From Megalodesulfovibrio gigas DSM 1382 = ATCC 19364 (lineage in GTDB: Bacteria; Desulfobacterota; Desulfovibrionia; Desulfovibrionales; Desulfovibrionaceae), in contig NC_022444.1 in the NCBI RefSeq assembly GCF_000468495.1, positions 661,967 to 725,966 of the forward strand: a stretch of DNA of 64,000 nucleotides, in the 5' to 3' direction. Shown here in pieces: positions 41,956 through 54,327 of this stretch (positions are counted from its first letter, which is position 1; each line of letters opens with the position of its first letter). Under the pieces are notes generated by a model. It did not search any database and had not been told where the DNA came from. It was given only the letters and a program-made list of their open reading frames with translations. The translations under genes and the position numbers were made by a program.

Positions 41956-43920
41956 TTAGCCCTCTCCCAGGCCCTGCCCGGGTTGCATGGTGCGGCCGCA
42001 CAGGGTGGTCTCGTAGCCGCCCAGGGCCTGGATGCGCGCCTGGAAGGCGGCATCGTCCAGGCAGGCCAGCACGGCCTGCACATGTGGCGTCTCCAGCAGA
42101 TCTTCCGGGATGAGCAGGTCGTAGCGCTCCAGGGCCAGGGGCACAAACTCCAGCCCCAGAGCCTTGGCCGCGGCCTGGATGCCCAATCCGCAGTCGGCTG
42201 CGCCCGAGGCCACGTTGGCCGCCACGGCCATGTGCGTGTGCTCCTCCTTGCCGTAGCCGTTGACGGCGCGCGGATCCACTCCTGCGGTGATCAGATGATG
42301 ATCCAGCAGGATGCGCGTGCCGGCTCCGCGCTGGCGGTTCACGAAGCGCACGTCCGGCCGGGCCAGATCGGCCACGCCGGCGATGCCCAGGGGGTTGCCC
42401 GGGGCCACCATCAGCCCCTGATGCCGGATGGCCAGATTGACCACCCGAAGCGCCACGTGGGGCAGGTGTTTGGCCAGGAAGGGGAAATTGAAGTCATTAG
42501 TGGCGGGATCGAACAGATGCGCCCCGGCCATGTGGCAGGCGCCGGCGGCCAAGGCCGTGATGCCGCCCATGCTGCCCACGTGGCTGGAGGCCAGGGCGAA
42601 GGCAGGGTCCTTGGCCATGAGGGCGTCGGCCAGCAGATCCAGGGTGTTGTCGTGACTGCCTACGGCGACCACCGTCTGATCCAGCACGCTCCTGGGCACC
42701 AGCAGTTCCACCTCCACCCGGCCGCCCTGCTCCAGGCCCTCCACATCGCGGGGGATGCGCACCACGCCCTGGGCCCGGCACAGGGTGGTGATGTTTCCGG
42801 CCCCGCGGCCCAAGGGGGAGGCCACATGCCGACCGCGCACCGTGCCCACGGAGCAGCGCAGAAATTCCTCAATGCCCAGCCTGGAGGGCGACTTGCGCGT
42901 GAGCACCGCCTCGATGCGCGGGCGTACCGACTCGGGTTCATGATGCAGCCAGGCCAGCACCGGGGCCAACACTTCCTCGAAGGCCACCACCGAGCTGACG
43001 GGATACCCCGGCGCCCCCATGAGCAGCGCCCGCCCCTGGGCCGCCGCGGCCAGCAGGGTCGGCTTGCCGGGCATGGCGGCAATGCCGTGCACCAGCAGTT
43101 CGCCCACCCGCTCGAACACATGGCGGGTAAAGTCCTTGGAGCCGGCCGAGGATCCGGCGCAAACGACCACCACCTGCGCGCCTGCCGCCAGGGCCTCGCG
43201 CACGGCGGCTTCCAGGGCGGCGGGATCGTCGGCCACGGGGGGGCGTCGTTCCACCGTGCAGCCGGCCTGACGGCCCAGGGCGGCCAGCACCATGGAGTTG
43301 GATTCCACCACCTGCCCGGGACCGGGGGTGGGCCGGGTGGTGAAGTCCAGGATCTCGTCGCCGGTGGGGATCACCTGCATGTGCACGCGGCCCACCACGT
43401 CCACATCCCAAATGCCGGCAGACAACAACGCGCCCACATCGTAGGGCGTCAACAGCTTGCCGCGGGGGAAGAGCAGTTCCGTGGCGACGATGTCTTCGCC
43501 GATGCGCCGCACGTGCTGCCAGGGATAGGCCGCCGCCTCGATGGCGATGCGTTCGTCGTCCAGGGACTGCACCTGTTCGATCATAATCACCGCATCCAGC
43601 TGCGGCAGGTGCGGCGGCAGGGGGTGGCCCGTGTTCACCGGCCACCAATCCTGCCCCTTGACCAGCACCACAGGCTGCCCCTCGCGGGCGGCGTAGGTGG
43701 CCGAGGCCTGCACGGCCACGCCGTCCATGGCGGCGCAATGGGAGGCAGGGGAGGACTGCCGGGCAAACACCGGCGCGGCCAGCACCCGGCCGGCAGCGTC
43801 CTGGCTGGGGATGGTCTGCACGCCGGCCACGCCGCCCCGATCCAGGGCGGCCTTGGCTCTGGCCACAGCGGCGTCCACCGGTATGGTTTCCAGGTAGATG
43901 TTGCGTTTCGGCTCGGCCAT
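41956..43920 (-). CDS. MoeA fused to a periplasmic-binding-like (PBP) domain
   Basis: The 654-residue protein has a MoeA/molybdopterin molybdenumtransferase region (about 1-400; SPASHCAAMDGVA, IPTGDEI, GAPGYPVSSVVAFEEV). A C-terminal PBP-like domain follows (about 415-645; VGSHDNTLDLLAD, RQRGAGTRILLDHHL), the type found in ModE/LysR-like molybdate or ligand sensors. It likely inserts Mo or W into molybdopterin, with the extra domain perhaps binding the oxyanion. RBS GGGGGAAC precedes the ATG. Confidence 0.88.
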   Translation of the reverse strand: MAEPKRNIYLETIPVDAAVARAKAALDRGGVAGVQTIPSQDAAGRVLAAPVFARQSSPASHCAAMDGVAVQASATYAAREGQPVVLVKGQDWWPVNTGHPLPPHLPQLDAVIMIEQVQSLDDERIAIEAAAYPWQHVRRIGEDIVATELLFPRGKLLTPYDVGALLSAGIWDVDVVGRVHMQVIPTGDEILDFTTRPTPGPGQVVESNSMVLAALGRQAGCTVERRPPVADDPAALEAAVREALAAGAQVVVVCAGSSAGSKDFTRHVFERVGELLVHGIAAMPGKPTLLAAAAQGRALLMGAPGYPVSSVVAFEEVLAPVLAWLHHEPESVRPRIEAVLTRKSPSRLGIEEFLRCSVGTVRGRHVASPLGRGAGNITTLCRAQGVVRIPRDVEGLEQGGRVEVELLVPRSVLDQTVVAVGSHDNTLDLLADALMAKDPAFALASSHVGSMGGITALAAGACHMAGAHLFDPATNDFNFPFLAKHLPHVALRVVNLAIRHQGLMVAPGNPLGIAGVADLARPDVRFVNRQRGAGTRILLDHHLITAGVDPRAVNGYGKEEHTHMAVAANVASGAADCGLGIQAAAKALGLEFVPLALERYDLLIPEDLLETPHVQAVLACLDDAAFQARIQALGGYETTLCGRTMQPGQGLGEG

Positions 43921-43950
43921 CCCCGTTCCCCCTGCGTGCTATCTGGTGCG

Positions 43951-45510
43951 TTACTTGGCGTAGCCCACGGCCCGGCGCTCGCGGATGACGGTGACGCGGA
44001 TCTGGCCGGGATAGGTAAGGTTTTCCTCGATCTTGTGGGAGATGTCCTTGCAGAGCAGGTAGGTGGTGTCGTCGTCCACCTGCTCGGAATCCACCATCAC
44101 CCGAATCTCGCGGCCGGCCTGGATGGCAAAGGCCTTGCTCACCCCGCCGAAGCTGGTAGCGATGTTTTCCAGATCTTCCAGCCGCTTGACGTAGTTCTCC
44201 AGAAGCTCCTTGCGCGCACCGGGCCGGGCGCCGGAGAGGCTGTCTGCCGCCTGCACCAGCACTGCGGTGATGGACTTGGGCGGCACGTCTTCGTGGTGGG
44301 CGGCAATGGCGTGAATGATCTCTTTGGATTCGTTGTATTTCTTGGCCAGGTCCGCACCGATGATGGCGTGAGGGCCTTCGACTTCATGGTCCACGGCCTT
44401 GCCGATATCGTGCAACAACCCGGCCCGCTTGGCTTTCTTGACATCAAGGCCCAGTTCCGCAGCCATCACGCCGCACAGGGAGCAGACTTCCAGGGAGTGC
44501 TGCAGCACATTCTGACTGAAGCTGGTGCGATACTGCAACTGCCCGAGCAGCTTGACGATTTCCGGATGGATGCCATGCACGCCGGCATCAAAGGTGGCCT
44601 GCTCGCCGATCTCGCGCAGCTTGACGTCCATCTCCTGCTCCACCTTCTTGACGATGTCTTCGATGCGGGCAGGATGGATGCGGCCGTCGCTGATGAGCCG
44701 CTCCAGGGCCATCTTGGCGATCTGTCGGCGCAAGGGGGAATAAGCGGAAAGGATGACGGTTTCGGGCGTGTCGTCGATGATCAGATCCACACCGGTGGCC
44801 GCTTCCAGGGCGCGGATGTTGCGGCCCTCGCGGCCGATGATGCGGCCCTTCATGTCTTCGCTGGGCAGGGTGACGGCGGTGACGGTATTTTCCGCCACAA
44901 AATCACCGGAATACCGCTGTACCGCCGTGGCCAGGATTTCCTTGGCCTTGCGGGACGCCACTTCCTTGGCCTCGGTTTCAATCTGGCGGATCATCTTGGC
45001 AGCTTCGTGCCGGGTGCGATCTTCCAGTTCGGTGACGATGCGCTGGCGGGCTTCCTCCACGGTGAGGCCGGAAATCTCCTCCAGCCGCCGGGTGCGCTCG
45101 GCCTCCAGCGTCTGCAGTTGCTCCTCGCGGTCCACAAAATGGCGTTCCTTGCGGGTGAGCTCCTTTTCCAGGGCCAGGACCTCGCTTTCCTTCTGCGTGG
45201 CCTTGACGCTGCGCTCCTCCAGGCGCTCTTCCTTTTCCAGCACCTTGGATTCGCGGCGCTTGAGTTCGCGTTCGCGCTCCTTGATATCCAGATCCAGCTC
45301 TTTTTTCAGATTGAGGATCTCATCCTGCGCCGTGAGCTGCACTTCCTTTTTGTGGGCCTGAGCCTCCTTGCGCGCCTCCTCGATGATCCTATTTGCCAGC
45401 TCTTTGGATTCGCTGACCTTCTTGTTGCCCATGGCCTGCAGCACCCAATTGGCGCCCACCGCCCCCAGGGCAACACCCAGAAGCATCAGCATGAAAGATG
45501 AAAATGACAT
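43951..45510 (-). CDS. rny: Ribonuclease Y
   Basis: The 519-residue protein has an N-terminal membrane helix (3-25), a long charged coiled coil (about 30-200), a KH domain ([15 protein letters not shown]) and an HD domain ([18 protein letters not shown]). It is the membrane-anchored endoribonuclease that initiates mRNA decay. Length and domain order are standard for the family. GGGAG precedes the ATG. The 6S RNA gene lies upstream on the same strand. Confidence 0.96.
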   Translation of the reverse strand: MSFSSFMLMLLGVALGAVGANWVLQAMGNKKVSESKELANRIIEEARKEAQAHKKEVQLTAQDEILNLKKELDLDIKERERELKRRESKVLEKEERLEERSVKATQKESEVLALEKELTRKERHFVDREEQLQTLEAERTRRLEEISGLTVEEARQRIVTELEDRTRHEAAKMIRQIETEAKEVASRKAKEILATAVQRYSGDFVAENTVTAVTLPSEDMKGRIIGREGRNIRALEAATGVDLIIDDTPETVILSAYSPLRRQIAKMALERLISDGRIHPARIEDIVKKVEQEMDVKLREIGEQATFDAGVHGIHPEIVKLLGQLQYRTSFSQNVLQHSLEVCSLCGVMAAELGLDVKKAKRAGLLHDIGKAVDHEVEGPHAIIGADLAKKYNESKEIIHAIAAHHEDVPPKSITAVLVQAADSLSGARPGARKELLENYVKRLEDLENIATSFGGVSKAFAIQAGREIRVMVDSEQVDDDTTYLLCKDISHKIEENLTYPGQIRVTVIRERRAVGYAK

Positions 45511-45831
45511 AGAACGCTCCCTCTATTCCATCAGGCCCGCGCCTGTCGCAGCATACACGGCTCCAGACAACCGGGACGCTGGCCGGCTGGATCGTGCTGC
45601 TATGGGTGTGCTCAGGCCACGGTGAGGAAACGAGATGCTCTACAGGCCATCCAAAGGCAGGCGAGGTGGAGGCAGGCGCACACCGATTCGCTGCGTGTCA
45701 TGCACAGCGCGCATCACGGGCGCACCATGCACATCGCGCATGGGACGCAAACGCGCGATACGCTGCGCGCACCGCATCGTCTGGCGCACCCATGCCCGCC
45801 GACACACGCAATTCGTCGTCTTCTTTGTTAC
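45511..45831. other. Gene-free stretch between 6S RNA and rny
   Basis: These 321 bases hold no convincing protein gene in any frame. The part at 45690-45800 is rich in GCGCA/TGCGC words and short imperfect repeats. The last 30 bases provide the ribosome site for rny. It probably contains the rny promoter and the 3' end of the 6S RNA, but no clear hexamers were found. Confidence 0.6.
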
Positions 45832-46023
45832 GGCAAGGCCCCCAGAACGCCGTGTCACAGGCCTTTTTGAACCATGCTATGCATGGCGGGCGCCGCCTGG
45901 CTTGCTTCAGGCTCCCCGATAGATTCGGGCATGCACACCGCAAGCGCTGAGGCAGAACCCTGAGTGGGATCATTGGCTCAAGAAAGTAACCAGCGATCAC
46001 GCACATCCCAGGGTGGCCTTGCC
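45832..46023 (-). ncRNA. ssrS: 6S RNA
   Basis: A leftward RNA of about 192 nt whose ends pair exactly (GGCAAGGCC with GGCCTTGCC). It contains the conserved 6S core, TTGAGCCAATGATCCCAC on the 5' side and GTGTGCATGCCCGA ... TCGGGGAGCCTGAA on the 3' side. That core aligns with the Escherichia coli 6S bulge region (GAGCCGAT, GTGAGCATGCTCGG, CCGAGAAGCCT). 6S RNA mimics an open promoter and sequesters the housekeeping RNA polymerase. Position just downstream of zapA is the same as in many proteobacteria. Ends are set by pairing and could shift by a few bases. Confidence 0.88.
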
Positions 46024-46219
46024 GTCTCAAAGAACCCGGTACGCTGTTTCTCCAGGCAGCAGTCTGGCGCACAGGCTGCCTTGCGGCAGCTTCCCCCGGC
46101 ACCACCAGCACCACGCCTGCCAGCATGCAGCCAGCAGGGCCGTGCGGTTTCACCACCTGCAGCAATGCCGGCTGTCATCGGGGCGATGTTCTGCATCGCC
46201 GCCCGACAACCACCGGGCA

Positions 46220-46480
46220 TTACTCCTCATCTATCTTCGCCAGAAGCGCATGGAGACGTTCCTGCATCGCCGCGCGCTCCTGATTGGCTTGGAGCAAATC
46301 GTCCGCCAATCCCAAGGCCAGAAAGACCAGCAATCGTTCTCTGCTGATCTGCGTCCCTCGTGTTTCCAATTCCTGATATCGTTTCTCGGCCAGTCGCTTT
46401 GCTTTCTCGACCTGATGCTGATCCGCCTCCGCGGTGAAAGAGAGATGCATCCCAAGCACTTGCAGACTATGGCTGGGCAT
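46220..46480 (-). CDS. zapA: Cell division protein ZapA
   Basis: The 86-residue protein matches ZapA, with a beta-rich N-terminus (HSLQVLGMHLSFTAEAD) and a long C-terminal coiled-coil helix (ERLLVFLALGLADDLLQ). It bundles FtsZ filaments. I used the internal Met that follows the end of the coiled-coil gene before it. The two genes overlap by 14 bases. The 6S RNA gene follows about 200 bases downstream. Confidence 0.88.
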   Translation of the reverse strand: MPSHSLQVLGMHLSFTAEADQHQVEKAKRLAEKRYQELETRGTQISRERLLVFLALGLADDLLQANQERAAMQERLHALLAKIDEE

Positions 46481-46721
46481 GGTCAGCAGCATCTCCGGCA
46501 CCAGCTTCCAGCTTGCGCAGCAGCCCGTCAATGCGTGCTGCTACAGCCAGGCGGGCGGCGCGCTCGCGCTCCAGCTCCTGGGTCAGACGAGCGGTTTCAG
46601 CTTGGTACGTTTCCATATCATGCTGCAACGCATCCAAAAGCTGGGTGTTTTCCTGGCGCAAGGCCTCGTTGGAGGCGAGCAACGAGTCGATTTTTTGTTC
46701 CAATTGGTCAATGAGTTCCAT
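46467..46721 (-). CDS. zapB: ZapB-like coiled-coil division protein
   Basis: The 84-residue protein is almost entirely coiled coil (IDQLEQKIDSLLASNEALRQ and onward heptads), with no membrane segment. Size, composition and position directly before zapA match ZapB-like partners that crosslink ZapA and the Z-ring. Sequence alone does not prove orthology because coiled coils are low in information. It begins 31 bases after the glmU stop. Confidence 0.75.
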   Translation of the reverse strand: MELIDQLEQKIDSLLASNEALRQENTQLLDALQHDMETYQAETARLTQELERERAARLAVAARIDGLLRKLEAGAGDAADHAQP

Positions 46722-46752
46722 GACCGCTCCATACGCTGTCCCCAGCGCAAAA

Positions 46753-48162
46753 TCAAGAAGCGGGTTTCTTGGATTTAAGCACCTGCCGCCCCCTGGCAAG
46801 GGCCAGGGCGTCCGCGGGTACGTCATCCGTAATCACGGAGCCTGCGGCCACCAGGGCGCGATCCCCCACGTGCACCGGCGCAACCAGAGCGGTGTTCGAG
46901 CCGATGAACACATTTTCCCCAATTTTTGTCAGATGTTTGCGCGCCCCGTCATAATTGCAGGTAATGGTCCCGGCGCCGATATTGGTGTCGGGGCCGATCT
47001 CCGCATCTCCCAGGTAGGTCAGGTGACCGGCCTTGGCGTTGCGGCCGAGGCGCGCCTTTTTCATTTCGACAAAATTTCCAACCCTGCTGCCTTGTTCCAG
47101 CACGGCACCTGGCCGCAGCCGGGCAAAGGGGCCTGCCGCCGCGCCAGAGTGCAGGTGTGCCCTTTCCACATGCGAAAAGGGGTGCAGCGTGGTGTCCGAT
47201 TCCAGGGTGGCATCCTTGACCCAGCAGTGCGACATGACCAGCGCCCCGCGGGCAAGTGTGGTCTGCCCGTAGAGTTCGCAGGGGCCATGGATTTCCGCCC
47301 CGGGGGTCAGCTGGACGCGTGGTCCGATGCGGACCAGATCCGGCGAGCGGATGAGGACGTTTTCGGCGGCCCAGCGCGTCACGATGCAGCGACGCATGTG
47401 TTCCTCCGCCGCCACCAGCTCGGCCGGGGCATTGATGCCAAGATAGAGGATGGCGTCTTCGGGATCCATGCCCTCGGCAGACACGTTCTCGGCAAGCACC
47501 ACATGCCCGGCGGCCTTGGCCAGGCCCACCAGATCGGTGATGTAATATTCACCGCTGCGATTGTTGTTGCCAAGCTGCCCGAGCAGGGGACCCACTGCGT
47601 CCAGCTGCAACAGATAGATGCCGGCATTGATCTCGCCGGTGGGGTAGCCGAAGCGGGTGCGGTCGTAATCCTTGGCCTCGACAATGGCCGCCACGTCCCC
47701 GTTGCAACTGCGCACCACACGGCCAAAACTGCGGGGATCGTTGAGCGTGATGGACAAGAATGCCACGGCGGCCTTTTCCTCAAGGGCCACGTGGACCATT
47801 TTGGACAGGGCCTGGGGCGGAACGAGGGGGGTATCGCCATTGACCACCAGCACATGCGTCAGGCTGGCGGCGCGCAAGGTTTCCCAGGCGCATTGCAGGG
47901 CGTGGCCGGTGCCGAGCTGCTCGTGCTGCAGCACGCAACGTGCGGTCACCTCGGGCAGGCGTTTGCACACCTGGTCCGCGCCAAAGCCGAGGACCGTCCA
48001 GAAACGATGCGCAAGCAGGGGCTCCAGCGCCTGGTGCACATGCCAAAGCATGGGTTCATCCAGCAATTCATGCAACACTTTGGGCTTTGCAGAATGCATG
48101 CGGGTGCCCTTGCCTGCGGCAAGCACCAGCCCTCCGACGGAATTCGGCAACGCGGCGGTCAT
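46753..48162 (-). CDS. glmU: Bifunctional GlmU (UDP-GlcNAc synthesis)
   Basis: The 469-residue protein has an N-terminal uridyltransferase domain (LAAGKGTRMHSAKPKVLHE; GDTPL) and a C-terminal left-handed beta-helix acetyltransferase domain (hexapeptide repeats, IGAGTITCNYDG). It converts glucosamine-1-phosphate to UDP-GlcNAc in two steps for cell wall and lipopolysaccharide. It heads a leftward set with zapB, zapA and the 6S RNA and starts just past the ATP synthase terminator. Confidence 0.95.
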   Translation of the reverse strand: MTAALPNSVGGLVLAAGKGTRMHSAKPKVLHELLDEPMLWHVHQALEPLLAHRFWTVLGFGADQVCKRLPEVTARCVLQHEQLGTGHALQCAWETLRAASLTHVLVVNGDTPLVPPQALSKMVHVALEEKAAVAFLSITLNDPRSFGRVVRSCNGDVAAIVEAKDYDRTRFGYPTGEINAGIYLLQLDAVGPLLGQLGNNNRSGEYYITDLVGLAKAAGHVVLAENVSAEGMDPEDAILYLGINAPAELVAAEEHMRRCIVTRWAAENVLIRSPDLVRIGPRVQLTPGAEIHGPCELYGQTTLARGALVMSHCWVKDATLESDTTLHPFSHVERAHLHSGAAAGPFARLRPGAVLEQGSRVGNFVEMKKARLGRNAKAGHLTYLGDAEIGPDTNIGAGTITCNYDGARKHLTKIGENVFIGSNTALVAPVHVGDRALVAAGSVITDDVPADALALARGRQVLKSKKPAS

Positions 48163-48257
48163 AACGAATCACTCCTGTGGCTGCAGTGTCCCCGGCATGA
48201 GTGCCTTGCAGACACGACGCCGTCAAGAGGGGGAGAATCCGATGGCGTATTGCACGC

Positions 48258-48290
48258 AAAAGGCGGGACAGGCAACATGCCTGCCCCGCC
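48258..48290 (-). terminator. Intrinsic terminator of the atp operon
   Basis: A 13-base stem (GGCGGGGCAGGCA, one mismatch) with a 3-base loop is followed on the leftward strand by TTTT. It lies 41 bases beyond the atpC stop and before glmU. Confidence 0.8.
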
Positions 48291-48330
48291 TGGATGCGTC
48301 GGGTCCGTCTTTTCAGAAGGGAACGTGCGG

Positions 48331-48732
48331 CTACTTGGCCTTGCTGGCTGCGCTCATGCGGGCAATTTCCCGCTGCAGTTCAGCCTGGGCGCGAGCGTAG
48401 GCAATGCGATCCTGCGCGTCCTTCATGCGTTGTTCGGCGCGTTCCTTGGCCTTGCGAGCGCCATCAAGGTCGATTTCCTCGGCCTTTTCAGCAGCTTCGG
48501 CCAGAACGGTGACCTTGTTCCCGGAGACGTCGGCAAAGCCGCCGGACACGAAGACATAGTGGGTCCTGCCTTCCTTTCGGTAGTACAAGTTGCCAATCTG
48601 CAACGCGCACAGGAAAGGGATGTGGTTGGGCAGCACGCCGAATTCGCCTTCATAGCCAGGCGCGCCCACGTACTCCACGCTCGTGCTCAGCACAAGCTTG
48701 TCGGGAGTAACGATGTCCAATTGCAGGCTCAT
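48331..48732 (-). CDS. atpC: ATP synthase epsilon subunit
   Basis: The 133-residue protein has the N-terminal beta-sandwich ([30 protein letters not shown]) and a C-terminal helical hairpin. It is the central-stalk subunit that couples and inhibits F1. It starts 15 bases after atpD and is the last gene before the terminator. The internal Met is chosen to match family length. Confidence 0.94.
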   Translation of the reverse strand: MSLQLDIVTPDKLVLSTSVEYVGAPGYEGEFGVLPNHIPFLCALQIGNLYYRKEGRTHYVFVSGGFADVSGNKVTVLAEAAEKAEEIDLDGARKAKERAEQRMKDAQDRIAYARAQAELQREIARMSAASKAK

Positions 48733-48747
48733 GGGCGTCTCCAATGC

Positions 48748-51084
<2,337 letters not shown>

Positions 51085-52593
51085 TTAGGCCTGGAAGCCC
51101 TTCTTGAATTCGATGATGGCGGCCTTCAGCTTGCCTTCGAGTTCTTCCGTCAGCGCTTTCTTCTCGGTGATGTCCTTGAAGATGTCGGCTTTGGCATTGC
51201 GGATGAAGTCCAGCATCTCGGTTTCAAACTTGCGCACGGCTTCCAGGGGCACGTCGTCCATGTAGCCGCGGGTGCCGGCGTAAATGGAGCAGACCTGCTC
51301 TTCGGCGGTCATGGGCTTGTACTGGGGCTGCTTGAGCAGTTCCACCATGCGGGCGCCGCGATTGAGCTTGGCCTGGGTGGCCTTGTCCAGATCGGAGCCG
51401 AACTGGGCGAAGGCAGCCAGTTCGCGGTACTGGGCCAGGTCCAGGCGCAGCGTGCCGGAGACCTGCTTCATGGCCTTGATCTGGGCAGCGCCGCCCACGC
51501 GGGAGACCGAAAGACCGACGTTGATGGCCGGGCGGATGCCGGCGTTGAACAACGCGGGCTCCAGGTACACCTGACCGTCGGTGATGGAGATGACGTTTGT
51601 GGGAATGTAGGCGGACACGTCGCCAGCCTGGGTTTCGATGATGGGCAGGGCGGTCATGGAACCGGCGCCCATGCTGTCGGAAACCTTGGCAGCGCGTTCC
51701 AGCAGCCGGGAGTGAAGGTAGAACACGTCGCCGGGGAAGGCTTCACGGCCCGGAGGACGGCGCAGCAGCAGGGACATCTGGCGATACGCCACCGCCTGCT
51801 TGGACAAGTCATCATAGATGATGAGGGCATGCTTGCCGCTGTCGCGGTAGTACTCGGCCATGGTGCAGCCGGAGTAGGCAGCGATGAACTGCAGCGGGGC
51901 AGGTTCGGACGCCGTGGCGGAGATGATGGTGGTGTACTCCATGGCGCCGTATTTGCGCAGGGTGTCCGCCACCAGGGCCACAGTGGACTTCTTCTGGCCG
52001 ATGGCCACGTAGAAGCAGTGGATGTCCGTGTTCTTCTGGGCCAGGATGGCGTCCAGGCACACGGCAGTCTTGCCGACCTGACGGTCGCCGATGATCAGTT
52101 CGCGCTGTCCGCGACCGATGGGCGTCATGGCGTCGATGGCCTTGAGGCCGGTCATGCAGGGCTCATGCACGCTCTTGCGCTGCACGATGCCGGGGGCCTT
52201 GAGTTCAACGGGGCGGGTTTCCTTGGCATCGATGGGGCCGAGGCCGTCGATGGGCTGACCAAGGGGGTTGATGACGCGGCCCATGACCGCATCGCCAACA
52301 GGCACGGAGAAGATTTTGCCGGTCCGCTTGACCGTGTCGCCTTCTTTGATGCCTGCGCATTCGCCCAAAAGGGCCACGCCCACGTTATCTTCTTCCAGGT
52401 TGAGCACCATGCCCATCAGGCCGCCGGGGAATTCCAGCAGTTCCATGGACATGGCGTTCTGCACGCCGTAGACGCGGGCAATACCGTCACCGACGTACAG
52501 CACGGTGCCGGTTTCGCTCATCTCGACTCGCTGCTCGTAGTTCGAGATTTGCTCCTCAATGATCTTGCTGACTTCTTCGGCTTTGATCTGCAT
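51085..52593 (-). CDS. atpA: ATP synthase alpha subunit
   Basis: The 502-residue protein has the non-catalytic P-loop [20 protein letters not shown]-type text as [13 protein letters not shown], and the [13 protein letters not shown] motif. It forms the F1 hexamer with beta. The start is the Met five codons into the longer frame, which matches the family N-terminus MQIKAEEVS. Confidence 0.97.
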   Translation of the reverse strand: MQIKAEEVSKIIEEQISNYEQRVEMSETGTVLYVGDGIARVYGVQNAMSMELLEFPGGLMGMVLNLEEDNVGVALLGECAGIKEGDTVKRTGKIFSVPVGDAVMGRVINPLGQPIDGLGPIDAKETRPVELKAPGIVQRKSVHEPCMTGLKAIDAMTPIGRGQRELIIGDRQVGKTAVCLDAILAQKNTDIHCFYVAIGQKKSTVALVADTLRKYGAMEYTTIISATASEPAPLQFIAAYSGCTMAEYYRDSGKHALIIYDDLSKQAVAYRQMSLLLRRPPGREAFPGDVFYLHSRLLERAAKVSDSMGAGSMTALPIIETQAGDVSAYIPTNVISITDGQVYLEPALFNAGIRPAINVGLSVSRVGGAAQIKAMKQVSGTLRLDLAQYRELAAFAQFGSDLDKATQAKLNRGARMVELLKQPQYKPMTAEEQVCSIYAGTRGYMDDVPLEAVRKFETEMLDFIRNAKADIFKDITEKKALTEELEGKLKAAIIEFKKGFQA

Positions 52594-52597
52594 GGCC

Positions 52598-53149
52598 CTA
52601 CTCACCCCTTCTGATGTTTTCCTTCAGAATGCCCAGCTGCGCACGGAGGCTTGCATCCAGCACCTGATCGCCCACCTTGAGCACCACACCGCCCAGGATG
52701 GAGGGATCCGAACTGAAATTCAGGACCAGCTCCTTGCCGACCTGCGATTCCAGTTTGGCTTTCATCGCCTTCTGCTTGGCGGCATTGAGCTTGATGGCCG
52801 TCACCAGCTCGCCGCGCACCACGCCCTTTTCGGCATCCAGCATGCTCATAAAGACGGCATGAATTTGAGGAAGTTCACCCAAACGACCCTTGTCCGCCAG
52901 CAGGTGGACAAAGTTTTTGACCATCTCGCCCACGCCCAGTTTGACCAGCACTGCGTCCGCCACCTTCTTTTTCTCCGACACGTCGAAGATGGGGTTGCGG
53001 AAGAGCTTGAGCAGACCGGGCGTCGCGTCGATAGCATCCTTCAACGCGGAAAGGTCCTTTCCGTACTTGTCCAGCTCGGTGACGCCCTTGCTCTTGCCGA
53101 TGGCAAACAGAGCCCGGGCGTACCTGCGCGCCACCACGTTGCCGATCAA
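52598..53149 (-). CDS. atpH: ATP synthase delta subunit
   Basis: The 183-residue protein has the OSCP/delta N-terminal helical domain ([18 protein letters not shown]) and the C-terminal LDPSILGG-like segment ([16 protein letters not shown]). It links F1 to the peripheral stalk. The start codon is TTG, overlapping the atpF stop (TTGA). Confidence 0.94.
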   Translation of the reverse strand: MIGNVVARRYARALFAIGKSKGVTELDKYGKDLSALKDAIDATPGLLKLFRNPIFDVSEKKKVADAVLVKLGVGEMVKNFVHLLADKGRLGELPQIHAVFMSMLDAEKGVVRGELVTAIKLNAAKQKAMKAKLESQVGKELVLNFSSDPSILGGVVLKVGDQVLDASLRAQLGILKENIRRGE

Positions 53150-53715
53150 TTGAGCACCACCTTTGTTAAATATTTATCGATGAGCTTTTCTTGTTCCTGT
53201 GCATTAAGCTTGTCTTTCAGGAGCTTTTCGGCAGCTTCGATGACCATGTCGGCCATCTCGCCGCGAATGCGCTCGACAGCCAGACGAGACTCCTGCTCGG
53301 CGGTCATCGCGGCCTGGGCGGTAATCTGCTCCGCCGTCTTGTTGGCCTTTTCGATGATGGCGACCTTCAAGGCTTCGCCCTGCGTGCGGTAGTCGTCCAG
53401 AATGGCTTTGCGCTCTGCATCGATATTGGCGATGGACGCTTCCACGTCCTTGAGGCGCTTCTCGGCATCGACCTTGCGCTGACTGAGGTCAGCCAGGTCG
53501 TTTTCAATGGTGTAGCGGCGGGTCTTGAAAAAATCAGCGATTTTCTTGCCGGCCAGATAGTAGATGATGCCGACGAAGAGGACGAAGTTGATGATGCGGA
53601 ACAGAAAGTTCATCCAGTCATGGCTGGGGCCGGCGCCACCATCGCTGGCAAGGGCGGGAACAGCAGCCAGGCAGACCAGCGCCGTTGCCGAGAGCAGCTT
53701 CCAGATCGTGTTCAA
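53146..53715 (-). CDS. atpF: ATP synthase b subunit
   Basis: The 189-residue protein has an N-terminal hydrophobic, signal-like segment (ending AVPALAS). A membrane helix follows (FRIINFVLFVGIIYYLAG), then a long charged helix forming the peripheral stalk. I selected a TTG start because TAGGAG lies about 8 bases before it. The nearest ATG would overlap the upstream gene and add basic residues with no family match. The extra N-terminal hydrophobic segment is a trait I associate with Desulfovibrio-type b subunits. Confidence 0.88.
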   Translation of the reverse strand: MNTIWKLLSATALVCLAAVPALASDGGAGPSHDWMNFLFRIINFVLFVGIIYYLAGKKIADFFKTRRYTIENDLADLSQRKVDAEKRLKDVEASIANIDAERKAILDDYRTQGEALKVAIIEKANKTAEQITAQAAMTAEQESRLAVERIRGEMADMVIEAAEKLLKDKLNAQEQEKLIDKYLTKVVLN

Positions 53716-53755
53716 GGGCGTTCTCCTAGGCGAATTTCGGCGTTCATGAGCTATG

Positions 53756-54172
53756 TTACGCCAGAACTTTGTCGGCAACCTTCTTGGCCATGACCGGCGC
53801 TTGCGCCTTCAGGGCAGCCAGAGCGGCATCGGCTTCCGTGGTGATGACCTGACGCGCAGTGGCCAGTTCCTGCTGGGCCCTGGCGACAGCAGCCTGCACC
53901 AGGGACTGCTCTTCAACTTCGGCGGAGGCTTTCACCTTCATCCGCTCTTCGGTGCCAGCCTTGCGCGCTTCGGCGAGCACTTCTTCATAATTCTTCAGCT
54001 TGTCTTCGGCGCGGGCAGCAAACCCCTCGGCTTCCTTCAACATACCGGCCATGAAGTCAGCACGTTCCTTCAACTTCGCCCGCAGCGGCTTGATAAGCAA
54101 ATAATTCAAGCCAATCAGGGTGATGAGGAAGTTGATAAGCTGCACCAAAAATGTGATGTCGAAATCAATCAT
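53756..54172 (-). CDS. atpF': ATP synthase b' subunit
   Basis: The 138-residue protein has an N-terminal membrane helix (ITFLVQLINFLITLIGLNYLL) and a long charged helix. It is shorter than and different from the b subunit, and the two make a b/b' heterodimeric stalk. It is the first atp gene of the operon. GGGGG precedes the ATG. The a and c subunit genes are not in the window. Confidence 0.9.
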   Translation of the reverse strand: MIDFDITFLVQLINFLITLIGLNYLLIKPLRAKLKERADFMAGMLKEAEGFAARAEDKLKNYEEVLAEARKAGTEERMKVKASAEVEEQSLVQAAVARAQQELATARQVITTEADAALAALKAQAPVMAKKVADKVLA

Positions 54173-54233
54173 GCCGGCCCCCGGGGTGCGGTTGGAGGTG
54201 GAGGTTGTGAATTTTTGCTCGAAGTCAGCGAGG

Positions 54234-54263
54234 GCTGTACTCCACTTTTCCTGTCCCTGTCAA
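54234..54263 (-). promoter_or_regulatory. Candidate promoter of the atp operon
   Basis: Reading leftward there is a consensus TTGACA (54263-54258), an 18-base spacer and TACAGC (54239-54234). It sits in the 155-base gap between the bactofilin and b' genes. The -10 is poor, so this is tentative. Confidence 0.4.
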
Positions 54264-54327
54264 AAACTTTTCGCGGGTTTTCTGGCGAGCCAGCAGCCCA
54301 ACCTGTTGTTTGGACGATCAAAACCAA

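Noticed and set aside
40636..45501. Open frame of about 1621 codons on the plus strand
   Set aside because: It runs antisense to five recognised genes (hotdog, receiver-TPR, MoeA, rny). It is an artefact of high GC with no recognisable domain.
45594..45950. Short plus-strand frames across the 6S RNA region
   Set aside because: Composition is Arg/His-rich and unlike real genes here. The stretch is explained by the structured 6S RNA on the other strand.
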